Source of the DNA: Clavulina sp. PMI_390
Lineage: Eukaryota; Basidiomycota; Agaricomycetes; Cantharellales; Hydnaceae
Length of the DNA stretch: 64,000 nucleotides
Direction of reading: 5' to 3'
NCBI GenBank assembly: GCA_015039315.1
Contig: WIDE01000004.1
Location: 554,112-618,111, forward strand
Part shown: positions 23,919 through 40,644 of the stretch, piece by piece
Numbering within the stretch: the first letter of the stretch is position 1
Layout: every line of letters starts with the position of its first letter
Program-made: the position numbers and the translations under genes
Notes under the pieces: model-generated
The model's input: the letters and a program-made list of their open reading frames with translations, nothing else
Databases searched by the model: none
What the model was told of the DNA's origin: nothing

Positions 23919-24492
23919 GATCAAGGCTCCCTCTCCAAATCGTCCACCCAGTGTCTCAAAGCCGGCGCAGACGCGCGGGGAGAAGGGGGGATCGATGGCA
24001 TGAACTGTAAGTGCGAGTGTGACGACGCCATATGCAAGGAACCATTCAAGCATGGCTGCTTCCACTGTCGTGCTGAGGGGTGTTAGTATTGCATATTCAA
24101 TCCTCTTTCAATGATCCAACCTGATTCCCTTTCACTTCCTAATGTTTCACCTCCTCATTTAATTTGATGTGCGCCTTTACTTTTCTTCTCCGTTGCCGGC
24201 ATTTTGCTTTAAAAACGTCATCTTGTTGCCTGCGAATGCATTTTCTTGGGCGTCTATGACGACTTTGCTTTTTGCATTCTCTCCCTATCCCAACTAACCA
24301 ATATTTTTAGATCCTTCCGTCAAAGGAGTATTGCCGTTATTCTGTGTCTGGGTAGTTCCATCTCATTAGCTACTTGCTCTGAATGTTTCATCGCTTCTTG
24401 ATGTAGATGTGCCAATGACAGTAATCAATACAAGATGTAGTCAAAAGAAGAAAGAAGGTATCTAAGGGCTGCAAATTGGCAGCAGTGGGTGC
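23919..24492. other. Tail-to-tail intergenic region, kinase copies 1 and 2
   Basis: 3' flanks of two convergent kinase genes. Besides the tail relic, the 19-mer CCTTCCGTCAAAGGAGTAT near 24313-24331 recurs in the 3' flank of kinase copy 4 (about 34013-34031). This shows that the duplicated unit extended past the gene. Confidence 0.75.
23955..24086 (+). pseudogene. Decayed relic of the kinase C-terminal tail
   Basis: Untranslated sequence downstream of kinase copy 1 that aligns with the last ~45 codons of copy 4. CAAAGCCGGCGCAGACGCGCG here matches CGAAGCGTGTGCAAACGCGCG at about 33625-33645. GGCTGCTTCCACTGTCG matches GGCTGCTTCCGCTGTCG near 33723, and GGGTGTTAG matches the copy 4 end that carries its stop codon. 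The intervening ~0.9 kb of tail coding sequence is missing, so copy 1 lost its tail by an internal deletion followed by drift. Confidence 0.75.
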
Positions 24493-26525
24493 TTAGGGAT
24501 TAGAATTGTCATTGATGAGCCATGGATGCTCTAGCGCCTCCTCCATTGAGAGTCGAAGTCTTGCTTCAGATTTTAACATAGCAACAAGCCAGTTCTGGAC
24601 TGTCAGTACAATATCACAAAAGAGAGATTGATGAGAATACCGGAATATATAGATGCATGTGTTGGGTGCACACCTTCCTCTGACACATCGAACTCAATGA
24701 GGCTGTTGGAGTTGTATAACCGATGTTGAAAACGTCTGTGAAAGTTGCTGTGCCCAGTCAACCTTAAATGATGAATCAACAAACAGCAAGGACACAAGGC
24801 TGAGGAAAGCATACATGGCATAAACGATGACGGCCATACTCCAGCTGTCCACCTTGGGACTATACCCAGCCGGGAGGTCATCCAAAACTTCTGGTGCAAG
24901 GTAAGCCGGAGTGCCGCACGCGGTCTGAGCGAATGGTGAGACGATATAACAAACAAGCATGAGACAAAACTGACCTTGAGGAAAGTTTGGCTATCCACCA
25001 TCTTTGCTAGTCCGAAGTCGGCGATCTTTGGTATCCCGTCTCGGGTGAGAAGGATGTTCTGTCAGGAATTAGTGGGCCGAGATGATATTTGTAAATGTCG
25101 TTTGATGGAGGACCCACCTCGGGCTTCAAGTCTCGATGAGTTATCCCTTGCGCATGTATATACTACAGAATAGTAGATAAGCGCAATTCTAGAGCAAAGC
25201 TCGTGAACCCACATACAGCAAGGCCTTGGCACACTGGCCGAGTCACCCTCTTTGTTTCCGCCTCCTCTACAGCATGGGGTATGAATAATCTCACTATTGT
25301 ATTGAATTTCAGTGTTGCCAAACTTACCCATATGACCTCCTGGCTGCCGATGAATGCGCCGCAGTAAATCTCCACCATTGACTAGCTCCATTACGATATC
25401 TAAAAGAAAGATTTGTTATAGCAGGCATGTCAGAACGAGAAAAACCAAACCAACATACTCACAGAACGACCCAGCGTCTTGGTAGCAATTGAAGAACTCA
25501 ACGATGTTCGGCTATACGTAGTGAATCGTGAGTGAATCAGCCAGCTGGGCACAAAAACGAAGTGATCGAGGAACGAACATGACGAAGCTTCATCATGATG
25601 TCAATCTCCTTCCCTGCATTACCACCACCAAAGCTTCCCCGCGAGTCGAGGAACTGGGTCTTGACCATGATCTTTACTGCCGCCAACTGCCCCGTTTTCC
25701 GATGGTGAAGCTTACGGACAACGCCAAAAGCACCCTTGCCCAGTACTTCAAGCTGTTGGTATTCTTGGTATAGGCCACCACCAAGTAGTTCATCCTAGAT
25801 TATACACGGAGCCCGTAAGTCGATTCCGGCAAGTTGGCGCTGGGATGCGTAATAGCAGGAAGAGACGCGCACATTTGAGTCACTGGGGTGCCGGAAGATG
25901 AAGCGAATGTCGTCCCCGCGATTATCACCTGGTCGCCCGAACGATATTTCCGGCGAACTAGTGATAACTTCGAATTTGCCTCTTCCAATCAACCTGCCGT
26001 TGACCTAAACAAGCAAGCAGATATGGGCTATCATCGTCAGCTGAGAAATCAGGTACTCCTCACGAAGGTGCCATTAGTAGAGTGATCCTGTATGCGCACG
26101 GCATCAATCTCCGGAAGATAGGCGATAGTGCAGTGCTCTGCGGATACTTTGGGATTGCGAATGATAAAGTCGCAGCTGAGGCTTCTCCCCACCAAATATA
26201 CCAATTGTGATTTCCTACACGTGAATAAAGGAAGGTCGAGCGCGCAAGGGCACAACCAACCCCATATCTCGCTGCTCTCAGCTCTCGATGATGAGTCGTC
26301 TGCACTACGGTCGTGCCCCTTATGAACGTCTGTGGATGACTGGGACGGGCGCTTCTCCTGTTCTTCCGTTCTCACTTTGCATTCGTTGTCATCAAGTGAT
26401 TCATCAAGCAGCGATATGCCTTCGCCATCGGTCAAAGCCACTGAGAGACTGACTACCTCCTTGCCCTCAACTGCATCTCGCAAATTAAGCTGGGCAAAGT
26501 CATGAAGCCGCACGTCAGTTTCCAT
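24493..26525 (-). CDS. FHA-domain Ser/Thr kinase, Chk2/Rad53/Cds1 type, copy 2 (471 aa, no tail)
   Basis: Exons: 26064..26525, 25873..26004, 25579..25794, 25463..25511, 25328..25399, 25217..25266, 25118..25162, 24975..25058, 24815..24924, 24674..24762 and 24493..24599. Phases close and every intron matches one in copy 1. FHA: YLVGRSLSCDF, SAEHCTI, DHSTNGTFVNGR. Kinase: [55 protein letters not shown]. The protein ends directly after this helix (INDNSNP). Exon 10 is 24 nt shorter than in copies 1 and 4, removing part of the acidic WTEGAEDDFRERL region. The N-terminal start (METDVRLHDFAQL) matches MSPIVQFYDYAQP of copy 1. It probably has the same biochemical activity as copy 1; its role relative to the full-length copy is unknown. 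Confidence 0.9.
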
Positions 26526-27223
26526 TTAGCGTGGTCAAAAGCGAGGTACAGCAGAATGGAGTCTATCCAAGAGTCCAGAGTAGTGCGTGAGAAGCAACGC
26601 TAGCTGTAAGGAGGCAGTGGAGCGTTTAGTGCGATCGAATAGCATTCAAACAATTGACAACAAAGAGCGGCAATTCATTCAGATTCTGGTGTGACAGGCG
26701 CGTCAGAGCGCGCTCTCCAGTGGGTTGGGGAGCATAAAAGCAGCTTCCCTCTCTCTCTCTCTCTCTGTCGAGGGTTTCGGGCCTACTTTCTATATAGCTG
26801 TCGATTGGTGACAGCTGGCTTTGGGCCAATTTTGGGGGGTCAAGAGTCCAGTTGTTACCGTTCGCTGCGGCGCTCTGGGAGCACGCCGTGCCACCCAATG
26901 TAAGGTAAATTCGGTGTTTACTTTCAGTATCAGTAGTGTTACACCGCGCTGCACGAAAGTCAGAGTCCTATCCGATCGAGCAGTGCAAGAAGCAGCGAGC
27001 GTCTCTCCGCCATACCGAAAGTCGAATAGTTGTATGTCTGGCCGCTATACGGCAGGCAAGATGTTTGGAACTTCAGTGGCAAACATTGACATTGATAATG
27101 TGTACATTGGGGTACCAATACTCACTCCACTGGAGTAGGTATAGTGCGTCAAGATATGGCCCAAAGAAGTTTCAACAATACCCTCTAAGCTTCATCCAGG
27201 CCAAAATTAGCGGCAATTCGCGT
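26526..27223. other. Intergenic: kinase copy 2 promoter, orphan promoter remnant, kinase copy 3 3' flank
   Basis: No gene. The first ~110 bp (GTACAGC, ATCCAAGAG, GAGAAGCAA, GCTGTAA) match the 5' flank of kinase copy 3 at 29280-29345. This is followed by intergenic repeat copy 2 and a promoter-like remnant at about 26940-27010 (TCCGATCGAGCAGTGCAAG) that resembles sequence upstream of kinase copies 1 and 4 but leads into no kinase. Confidence 0.7.
26651..26830 (+). repeat. Kinase-cluster intergenic repeat, copy 2
   Basis: Shares ACAACAAAG, AATTCATTCAGAT, GTGTGACAGGCGCGTCAGAG, GGGAGCATAAAAGCAGC and a CT run with copies 1 and 3. It sits ~125 bp from the ATG of kinase copy 2 and reads away from that gene. 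The left block AACAAGATCC..GAAGCGGAG of copies 1 and 3 is absent. Confidence 0.75.
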
Positions 27224-29262
<2,039 letters not shown>

Positions 29263-30601
29263 TCTACACTGTCAGGCCGATGTACAGCGAAGCAGAATTT
29301 ATCCAAGAGATCAGAGGATTGGTCGAGAAGCAATGTTTGCTGTAAAGGGGAGGAGAGCGTTCAAACTGGTTGACTAATATCTGCCGCACTACAGTTGTGA
29401 ACTGTTTGCATCACGCTAGCATTCTAAGGATTGGTTCGAACAGAGTTTCATTAGGTCAAGTCTGTTGGTACCGAACAAGATCCAACGGAGAGAAGCGGAG
29501 CCTTCTCTGGGAGGGCAGGTCCAAACAATGGACAACAAAGGGCCGCAATTCATTCAGATCCTAGTGTGACAGGCGCGTCAGAGCGCGTTCTCCTGTGGGT
29601 CGCGGCGAGCATAAAAGCAGCTTTTTTCTTGTCTCCGTCGAGGGTATCGGAGCCTGCTTTTTGGTAGCTGTCAATCGGGGTGACGAGGACGGTGGCTTCG
29701 AGTGATCCTCTTGGAAGGCAGTGCTGTCTGTGGGTCGCCTGGTTGCCACTACCCATTACAATCACTCGCGACACGCCGCAATCTATCCAAATGTGAGCGA
29801 CTACGCCGCCATATTGACTATCGGCAGCGTGACAAGGCGCTGGACAGGTACAAGAATCCAATCCGATCGAGGAGTGCGAGTAGCGCCATCCCGATGGCCC
29901 CGCCCACCTTTAGCGATTCGGGTAAATCCATCCCTGCGATAACCGTCTGACCTCTTCTGAACCTCCTCTCCAGGTTTGGAAAAGTGAAATGACATTTAGG
30001 AGTGGAAGCATCGGCACGGCGGCACTTATGACTTGTTACAACAATGCATGTGGTCGCGGGGCTACCCTGCATAATTTATTTTTTATGGCAATCGGCATTC
30101 CCGAGATCCCATCGTTCGGACGGCGCGCTCTGCACGGTCGAACAACATTGGTGTCCCCAGGCGCGGAGCCACGAGACGCCATCGATGGAGCCGGCAAAGG
30201 TGGACGGAAATTTCTGATGGAAGACATACAGTGGCTCTCCTTATGCTGTGTACACTGCTGGCGTCTGCATGAGGAACGAGGATATTGCCATTTTGAGCGA
30301 TGTGACGAAATTTATTTGCCACCTCGAGATTGTGGGACCGTAGTACAATAGGGGCAACGTGTGGCGTATTTTTCACCTTTCTGATCGACAACGGGGTATG
30401 TGATACGGGATGCAAAGAGCAGGACAAAGTGCAAAGTGACCAGCGCGATACAAATAGACCCCAACTTCCACCTACTGTGGTGGTCGACCACACAGAACGC
30501 CCCCCTCCCCCGCTTCCTCACAGCCTACCCTCCCCCGCAACCACCACCATAACATCCGCAACATACTCTGCTCTGCTCTACCCTACTTTTGACCGCGCAA
30601 A
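29263..30601. other. Divergent promoter region, kinase copies 3 and 4
   Basis: 1339 bp with no gene. Order: 5' flank of copy 3 (matches that of copy 2), intergenic repeat copy 3, a block near 29825-29890 shared with the upstream of copy 1, about 550 bp present only here (about 29890-30435), then the block CGATACAAA / GTGGTGGTCGACC (30442-30495) and a CT/CA-rich leader before the copy 4 ATG. Confidence 0.75.
29474..29700 (+). repeat. Kinase-cluster intergenic repeat, copy 3
   Basis: Contains GAACAAGATCC, GAGAAGCGGAG, ACAACAAAGGGCCGCAATTC, GTGTGACAGGCGCGTCAGAG and GAGCATAAAAGCAGC, so it is the fullest match to copy 1 even though it lies between two kinase genes rather than beside the carrier. 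It reads toward kinase copy 4. Confidence 0.75.
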
Positions 30602-33768
<3,167 letters not shown>

Positions 33769-35116
33769 TGCCTGTCCATCCCGTCTTTTCACTGATCAAC
33801 CTCTTGCTTTTTTTCTCCTCTACTTTGGTTTACATTCGCGTTCTTCCTAATTCCATAATCCTCCTTCGCTTTTTTGCTTTCTCCTTCGTCCCCCATGCTT
33901 GAATGATGCTGCCTCATTCAGTGGTGATTCTTTTTCTTGGATGTTTATGGCCTGGGCTAGGCTTTTTCGCTTTCTATTCTCACCTGTTACGACCGACTGC
34001 TTTCTTGGATCCCCTTCCGTCAAAGGAGTATCAACGATATTCTATGTTTTCTTTTTTGTTTTGTCTCGCTCACAAAAGTGCTTGGACTCATGTGTCTAAT
34101 TGACTCCACTCACCCTCATTGGTTACGCTTCCAAAAAATTTCTTGTCTGGTTTTCGAATAGTCTCATCTCCATCTCTGACAAATTAGCACACATTCCCCT
34201 CCATCATCGGTTTTCTTTTTCATGCTCTCCATGCGTTACATCTCGTTTCCAGCTATACCCTACAACTGTCGATACTAGTGTACCTTACTGGTGTTGATAT
34301 CCTCGTCTGGGTGTGTGAGCCCTTAATTGCATCATCTCATTGGATTTTTAGCTCCTGATCATCACACTTGCGAATCAATCGACGCTTCGATCTGACTCTC
34401 GTTGAGAGAATTGGACTTGATGTCTGTCTGTATAGGGTTGGCATATGATAGAGTTCGTATTTGACAAGAGGGGAGGCGACAGGCGACTGACTGAGTGTCT
34501 TGATGGCCGGTGGTGATGGGATGTGGATAGGCGGTGCCTCGTTTGTTGCTATACATAGAATGCGAGTCTCGCTGCACTGGCTGCCATACATACGGTCTGT
34601 ATGGGGACGTAAATGAGGGTGTTGCAAGAAAATTGGAGCACTGCCCCACGCCAAGAATATGGAAATCAGGGCAAGTCATGTCGGGCCTCGAGGCTCGGGC
34701 GCCCAGTATGTACTTGGACTCGACAAATATTTTTGCGGGCTAGCCCGACCATTTTTCTCGCAGTCTTGAGGTTACAGGATGTGTCCTAGGTGTGAAAACA
34801 CTACTGCCAAAAAGGCTTGAGACATTGGCAAAAGGCCAAGCGCACCGGTGCCGATCATGTGTGACTGTGCCAAGACAAATGAAATGGGAGGGAAATGAAT
34901 GTGTGATGGAGTTGTGATCAAATCAACACAGCCTCCCTTCGTTCCCCCCTCGTCTGTCTCCCTCACTCCATCCCCCAAACGAGCGCCCGGTGCAGCTTCG
35001 TTTTTGCAAAAACTTATAAATTCCCAATCCAGTGTTCAACTCTCCCTCTCTCTCGTTTCCACCACCACCTCCACCTCCCCTCCCTCTCTCCTCCCCCCCT
35101 TCCCTCCTCCGTAACG
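33769..35116. other. Intergenic: kinase copy 4 3' flank and aspartic protease 1 promoter
   Basis: 1348 bp. The first part is T-rich 3' UTR-like sequence holding the 19-mer shared with the 3' flank of kinase copy 1. The right end carries the TATA box and CT-rich leader of the protease gene. No gene recognised between. Confidence 0.65.
35015..35020 (+). promoter_or_regulatory. TATA box, aspartic protease 1
   Basis: TATAAA 97 bp upstream of the ATG at 35117, followed by a CT-rich leader. Spacing matches the TATAAATA of protease 2. Confidence 0.6.
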
Positions 35117-36977
35117 ATGCTGACTTCATCGCTGTGTCTTGCGGCACTCGCCCTCTCCGCGGCCGCCGCGCCCTCGCCAAAACAACCTGGCATCTCCATC
35201 CCTCTCCGCCGTCGTGCCCAACCGCAGACAACAGATGAGATCCAGGCCCAGGCTCGTCGCATGGCTGATACCCTCATCGCCAAGTACAAGCCCAAGGGTC
35301 ATTCGAAGCGCGCTGGTACTGCCAGTGAGCCGCTCACAGACTTCAATGTCGACTTCCAGTACTATGGTTCCATCTCTGTGGTATGTATCACTTTCTCTGT
35401 TCCATAATTTTGCGACACGTCTCTCCGCGTTGTTGTCGGGCACCGCCTCTTTGGCTCTGTGGTCATAGCGCCGTCACCTGTGACGCGGCGTGCCTGGCAA
35501 TCGTAATCAAACCGAACTAATGGAAATACCTCCTCTCCTTTGCCTTTTTTCTTCCCTTTCTCCTCTAGGGCACACCCGCCAAATCATACGATGTGATCCT
35601 GGATACTGGCAGCTCTGACTTGTGGTATGTTGTTGTGGCTTCGCCCATCATTTCCTGATCATACAATAGCGCTCATGACAACAACTAACCCCGGTCAATT
35701 GCCAACAGGCTCGCCTCTTCCCAGTGTGATGTTGGCTGCTCATCTGTAACCAACCCCTTCGACACTTCTGCATCCTCCTCTTTCAAAAATACTCAACTCC
35801 CCATCGACATTCAGTATGGTTCCGGTGAGGTTCAGGGAATCATGTGCGTCAATTTTTTTTTCGCCTTGCGCATTTCCTCTCTATCTGATGTTGACTTGTT
35901 TTCTCGTTGACGCAAATAGTGGTAACGACACCGTCACCATGCAGGGCTTCACTATCCAAGGCCAGGGGATGGGTGTCATGACCACCCTGTCTGCCAACGT
36001 CCTCCAGGGCTCCCTTTCGGGTCTCATGGGATTGGCTTGGCCCGATCTTGCCCAGACTGGTGCAACTCCCTGGTGGCTCGCTGTCGCCAACTCCAACGCA
36101 TGGACCTCTCCCATGTTCGGCTTCTATCTCGCCCGTTTCATTGATGATGCCAGCGCGCAAACCGTCGAGTCCCAGGGTGGTAGCATGGATCTTGGCTTCG
36201 CCAACACCAACTACTACAGTGGAGATATCAACTACATCACCCTCACTGGCGAGAACTACTGGTTGATTCCTCTCGAGAGCATTAGCATTGACAGCAAGAA
36301 GCTCACCCCTGGTGGCCAGGCTGCTATTGATACGTTAGTCCTTCGTTCAATGGTGCATCTGGCGAAATATTTACTGACAGCGACCTGTTTCTAGCGGCAC
36401 TTCCCTCATCGGTGGCCCCTCTGACACCATGGCTCAGCTCTACGCTCAGATTCCAGGTGCTCAGGCAGGTACTGGTCAGCTCGAGGGTTACTACATCTAC
36501 CCTTGCTCGACCAAAGTCACTGTCAGCCTCGGGTTCGGTGGCCAGACTTACTCGATCGCCTCCGAGGACTTCAGCCGTCCTGCTGACTCCACCGGAACCA
36601 CCTGCTTCGGTTCCTTCTTCCCTCTTGATATCAACAACGGTGTCGTCGAATGGATCGTCGGTGACTCGTTCCTCAAGAACGTCTACTCGGTCTACCGCGC
36701 CAGCCCCCCTGCTGTTGGGTTCGCCACCGTCAAGTCTTCTGACAACTCTGGTGGCGGCACTGGTGGTGGCAGCGGCGGCACCAGCACTGGTCTGCCCACT
36801 GGCACTGGTACCAAGTCGTCTGGTGGCGCCACCTCCACCAAGTCGTCGAGCGGCGGCGGGAACACTGGCACATCGTCTTCTGCCCTCAAGACCGTTGCTA
36901 GCTTGAGCTTTGGCTCAGTCGCGAGCGCTAGTGCCGTTGGGCTGGCTGTCCTCTTGGGTGGTGCTCTCGTGTTCTGA
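35117..36977 (+). CDS. Secreted A1 aspartic protease, GPI-anchor type, protease 1 (483 aa)
   Basis: Pepsin-fold endopeptidase made as a pre-pro-enzyme. Exons: 35117..35380, 35569..35624, 35709..35843, 35920..36333 and 36395..36977; phases close. Order of features: signal peptide (MLTSSLCLAALALSAAAA), propeptide with dibasic sites (PLRRRAQ, HSKRAGT, a Kex2-like cut), first catalytic motif ILDTGSSDLW, flap IQYGSGEVQG, second catalytic motif AIDTGTSLIGGP, IVGDSFLKNVYSVY, then a Gly/Ser/Thr-rich stalk and a hydrophobic C-terminal end (SASAVGLAVLLGGALVF) as in GPI-anchored proteases. It is probably at the cell surface or wall. Unlike proteases 2 and 4 it has no intron in the TCFGSFFP region. Closest relative in the window is protease 2. 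Confidence 0.92.
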
Positions 36978-37357
36978 GAGCCTTTAAGCCCTGATTGAGC
37001 CCGCATTTTCTTCCTCTTTCCATGGATTGGTCTCCCACGCGCATGCTATCTTTTCTTTACTTGCTCGTTAGTTCTATACCAGCAATTCCCATCTCTGTCT
37101 CGTGCATCATCGCCAGTAGCCTGGTAGCTTCTCTTCAATATCTGTCGTTTATACGGTCTTTCTCTCTTCCATTACGGACCTTTTTTTCTCTCTTCTCGTG
37201 GGACGATCGCATCTCTTCTACGGGCTACTCATACCACCTATATGCGTGCAAGGATCTTATTGCTTTGTGAATCAAAATTTAACCTTGCTCGTGGTTGTAT
37301 CAATCTGTGTGCGCCCGCGCAACTCACTCAGTTCCTCGACGGTCGGTCGTAGACACT

Positions 37358-37409
37358 CTATGTCGTCATGCGTGAGCAATGTCTTTCTCCCCGCTGTATG
37401 ACGACATAG
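37358..37409. repeat. Perfect 12-bp inverted repeat with 28-nt spacer
   Basis: CTATGTCGTCAT at 37358-37369 and its exact reverse complement ATGACGACATAG at 37398-37409. It lies ~380 bp past the stop codon of aspartic protease 1 and could form a stable hairpin. It may belong to a 3' end or be a remnant of a small inverted-repeat element. Confidence 0.75.
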
Positions 37410-38186
37410 CCGCTCGCTCTTTGTTCGAGGACGCAGCAGGAAGAATTCTCAATGGGCTCATTGGAGCCGCACTTGCATCGGAATAAACAAAACTGAGCCG
37501 ACTATCCTTGATTCCTTTCAGTCACTGCATCCGCCTCAGATCGCCATGCACGTTCTAATACGCAACAGCCCCACAAACAAGTCGATCTGCTAAATATTAA
37601 CGTTGATTATCAACTCCGCCAATGGAAGTTTCCGACCTAAACCCTCTGCTCCGCTCATTCTTGTGTTGCGGTGGATGGGACTGACAATGTGACTGGCTAT
37701 TTTCACAGTTTTTCGCTTTGGTTGGGCGCAACTATAGGCTATTGAGCTGTGATGCCAATGTGTTTAAGATACCGAATTTGGAGGACACAGGCTTCAGATG
37801 GCCGGGCGCTGATGCGACGTGGGGAGGGCGGTACCGGGACTCCAAGGAATAGCCTCGTTACACTTTATTTTCAGCTCACAGATCTGCATACACTGAACTG
37901 CACGCAGTTAAGGATGCCGGCACGCATCAAGTGGCAATGACGTCGGATTTCGAGCATCGAGCATCGTACGCAGGACAGAAACCTGAATTCGTGCCAAATT
38001 CTGGATTGCTTTCTCAGTAGGGTCGTCTGGTTAGGGCAGCGCTGTCGGCGGGTGTCCTTAATATGCCTGTTTGGTGAGATTTAGATGGATAATGATACAA
38101 GAAAACATGAATTTGGACACATTGGCCGATCACTCTCTTTGCTCCTCACCCAACAGGCACCTGGAGTTACACCTTTAGAAGGAAAA

Positions 38187-38194
38187 TATAAATA
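38187..38194 (+). promoter_or_regulatory. TATA box, aspartic protease 2
   Basis: TATAAATA about 100 bp upstream of the ATG at 38291, the same spacing as for protease 1. Confidence 0.6.
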
Positions 38195-38290
38195 TCTGGC
38201 GTATAATTTCATGTATCCTACCATTTTCTGTCCCCTCCCCTTTCGTCTAACCTCGCTTGTGGATACTCACTGCACTCATTGGTTGCACCG

Positions 38291-40154
38291 ATGTTGAAAT
38301 CTGCACTCTCGCTCGTGGTTCTTGCTCTCTCCGCAGTAGCCATACCTTCTCCAGAACAACATGGGATCTCCATCCCTCTTGTCCATCGTGTACCGCCCCA
38401 GACTACTGGAGAGATCCACGCGCAAGCTCGTCGTATGGCTGATAGCCTCACGGCTAGGTATACCAAGCGTACCAGCTTTTCTAAACGTGTCAGCACCGGT
38501 AGCGAACCACTCACCGACTTTAATATCGACTTTCAATATTATGGCTCCATTTCTGTGGTATGTCTCTTTTCATTGTTCTTTACACAATGGTTCTATGTTT
38601 TACTGGCTCTGAGTGTCACTCGTGACTCGGAGTTCTTGACGATGGTATCACATACCTTAACGAAAATTGACCTATGCATTTCCATTTTTTTCCTCTTAGG
38701 GTACACCTGCCAAGCCATTTGACGTGATCCTCGACACAGGCAGCTCTGACTTATGGTGTGTAGTTTATGGTCAGAGTCGTTCTATCCATGCTCTAACAAC
38801 AGTTCTCATCAGGCTTGCTTCCTCTAATTGTACCACCGGCTGCGACTCCATAACCAATCGCTTCAACCCTTCCTCTTCGTCCTCCTATCAATCGTCTCAA
38901 CTTCCCCTCGCTATTCAGTACGGCTCTGGCGAAGTCCAGGGTGTAATGTGAGTCAGGTTTTGGCCTTCATTCTTCGTGAAGGTGACTTCTTCCTTTCGGT
39001 ACGCAACCCATGCAGCGGCAACGACACCGTCACTATGCAAGGCTTCACGATCAAGGGGCAAGGGATGGGCGTCATGACCAATCTGTCCGCTGCTCCTCTC
39101 CAAGGTTCCCTGTCGGGTCTGATGGGCTTGGCTTGGCCTGCCATCTCCGAAACTGGCGCGACACCCTGGTGGCTCGCCCTTGTGAATTCGAACCAGTGGG
39201 CCTCTCCGCTGTTCGGCTTCTACCTTGCTCGATTCATCAACGATCCCTATGCTCAGATTGTTGAGTCATTGGGTGGCAGCCTCGATCTTGGGTTCGCCAA
39301 CACCAAGTATTATTCTGGGGATATTAACTACGTCTCTCTTACGGCCCAGAACTCCTGGCTGATCCCACTCGACAGCATCAGTGTTGGCGGCAACCCGCTC
39401 AATGCCAGTAGCGGTCAGGCCGCTATTGATACGTTCGTCTTCTGTTATCTACACGGGAAAATCATCCAATGACCCCCTTCCCGTTTCTAAAGCGGTACAG
39501 CTCTCATCGGTGGTCCCTCTGATGCCTTGACACAACTTTACGCTCAGATTCCAGGTGCTCGGCTGGGAACTGGTCAGCTTTCGGGCTACTATGTTTATCC
39601 TTGCTCGACCAAAGTCAATGTCAGCCTAGGATTCGGCGGTCAAATCTACCCGATCGCCCCTGAGGACTTTGGCCGTCCTGCCGACACCAATGGAACTGAT
39701 TGCATCGGTGGTAAGTGTTTAGTGAATTCTGTGTGTCATTTAAGTCTCAAAATGATTCCGTCTGACACTGTCACAACCAGCCTTCTTCCCTATTGGTGGA
39801 AACAGTACCAGTAACGAATGGATTGTTGGAGACACTTTCCTCAAAAATGTTTACTCCGTTTTCCGCGCTAGCCCACCAGCCGTCGGCTTCGCTGCTGTCA
39901 AGTCAACTAATAACTCGGGAGGTAACACGAGTGGCGCCAGCGGACCCACCAGCACCTACATGCCTTTCGGGACCACGAGCGGTTCACCAACGTCCACCAA
40001 GTCTTCGACTGGAAGTGGGAACACGGGCACGTCGACCTCTTCTGCCCGCAAAAATATTGGAAGCTTAGGCATTGGGGTGGCCGGTGCATTGAGCGCTATA
40101 GCTATTTTCTTCTTGGAGATCAATCATCCCACAGCACATCGTCTCGCTCACTGA
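38291..40154 (+). CDS. Secreted A1 aspartic protease, GPI-anchor type, protease 2 (488 aa)
   Basis: Tandem paralogue of protease 1. Exons: 38291..38557, 38700..38755, 38813..38947, 39016..39432, 39493..39710 and 39781..40154; phases close. ATG 38291 (MLKSALSLVVLALSAVA) fits the signal peptide; there is no upstream ATG in frame. Motifs: Kex2-like FSKRVST, first catalytic ILDTGSSDLW, flap IQYGSGEVQG, second catalytic AIDTGTALIGGP (Ala where the paralogues have Ser after DTGT), FPIGG and IVGDTFLKNVYSVF. These are followed by a Ser/Thr/Gly-rich stalk and a hydrophobic segment (IGVAGALSAIAIFFLEI). That segment is followed by HPTAHRLAH, so the GPI signal is less typical than in protease 1. Catalytic aspartates are intact. 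Confidence 0.9.
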
Positions 40155-40644
40155 CTCGTTCGATTCCCCGCTGTGCATCGTTCCAGTACCTTTACTTTCT
40201 GCGCTTTCTTCTTTCAATCCTTCTTCTGGAATCGGACAAGTGCTGCATCAGTCAATATGGCATGCTCCACCTCTATACTTGCTTCGGCCCTGTATTACTG
40301 ATCTTAATTGCCTATGCCTGGAAATCCTTGGGCCACATGCCATCGCTTGTGGTACGAAACCTACGCAAGGGGAACAAGCGGAGATATCAATACTCTACCC
40401 GTATGTTATCTACGAGGACTGGAACCATAACATAGAAACGATTGTCCACAAAGAAATGAATAAACACAAATGAAGGAAATTGAACCCATTACGAAAAGAT
40501 TGGAAGTGGAGCAGCGTCGTCCTCTGTCTCCGCTTCAAAAACGGCAGCAATGTCCGGTTTTGTAGGATAGAAAATCATGTAGTCCATATCGAACGATGCA
40601 ATGCTTGGTGAATGCAATGAGGAGCGAGGAAAGATAACGTTGTA
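40155..40644. other. Convergent 3' region, proteases 2 and 3
   Basis: 490 bp of 3' flank between convergent genes. Nothing else recognised. Confidence 0.65.

Larger units (their letters stand above)
36978..38290. other. Intergenic between aspartic proteases 1 and 2
   Basis: 1313 bp with no gene. It holds a perfect 12-bp inverted repeat (37358-37409) and, at the right end, the TATAAATA promoter of protease 2. Small open frames show no homology to the proteases. Confidence 0.65.
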
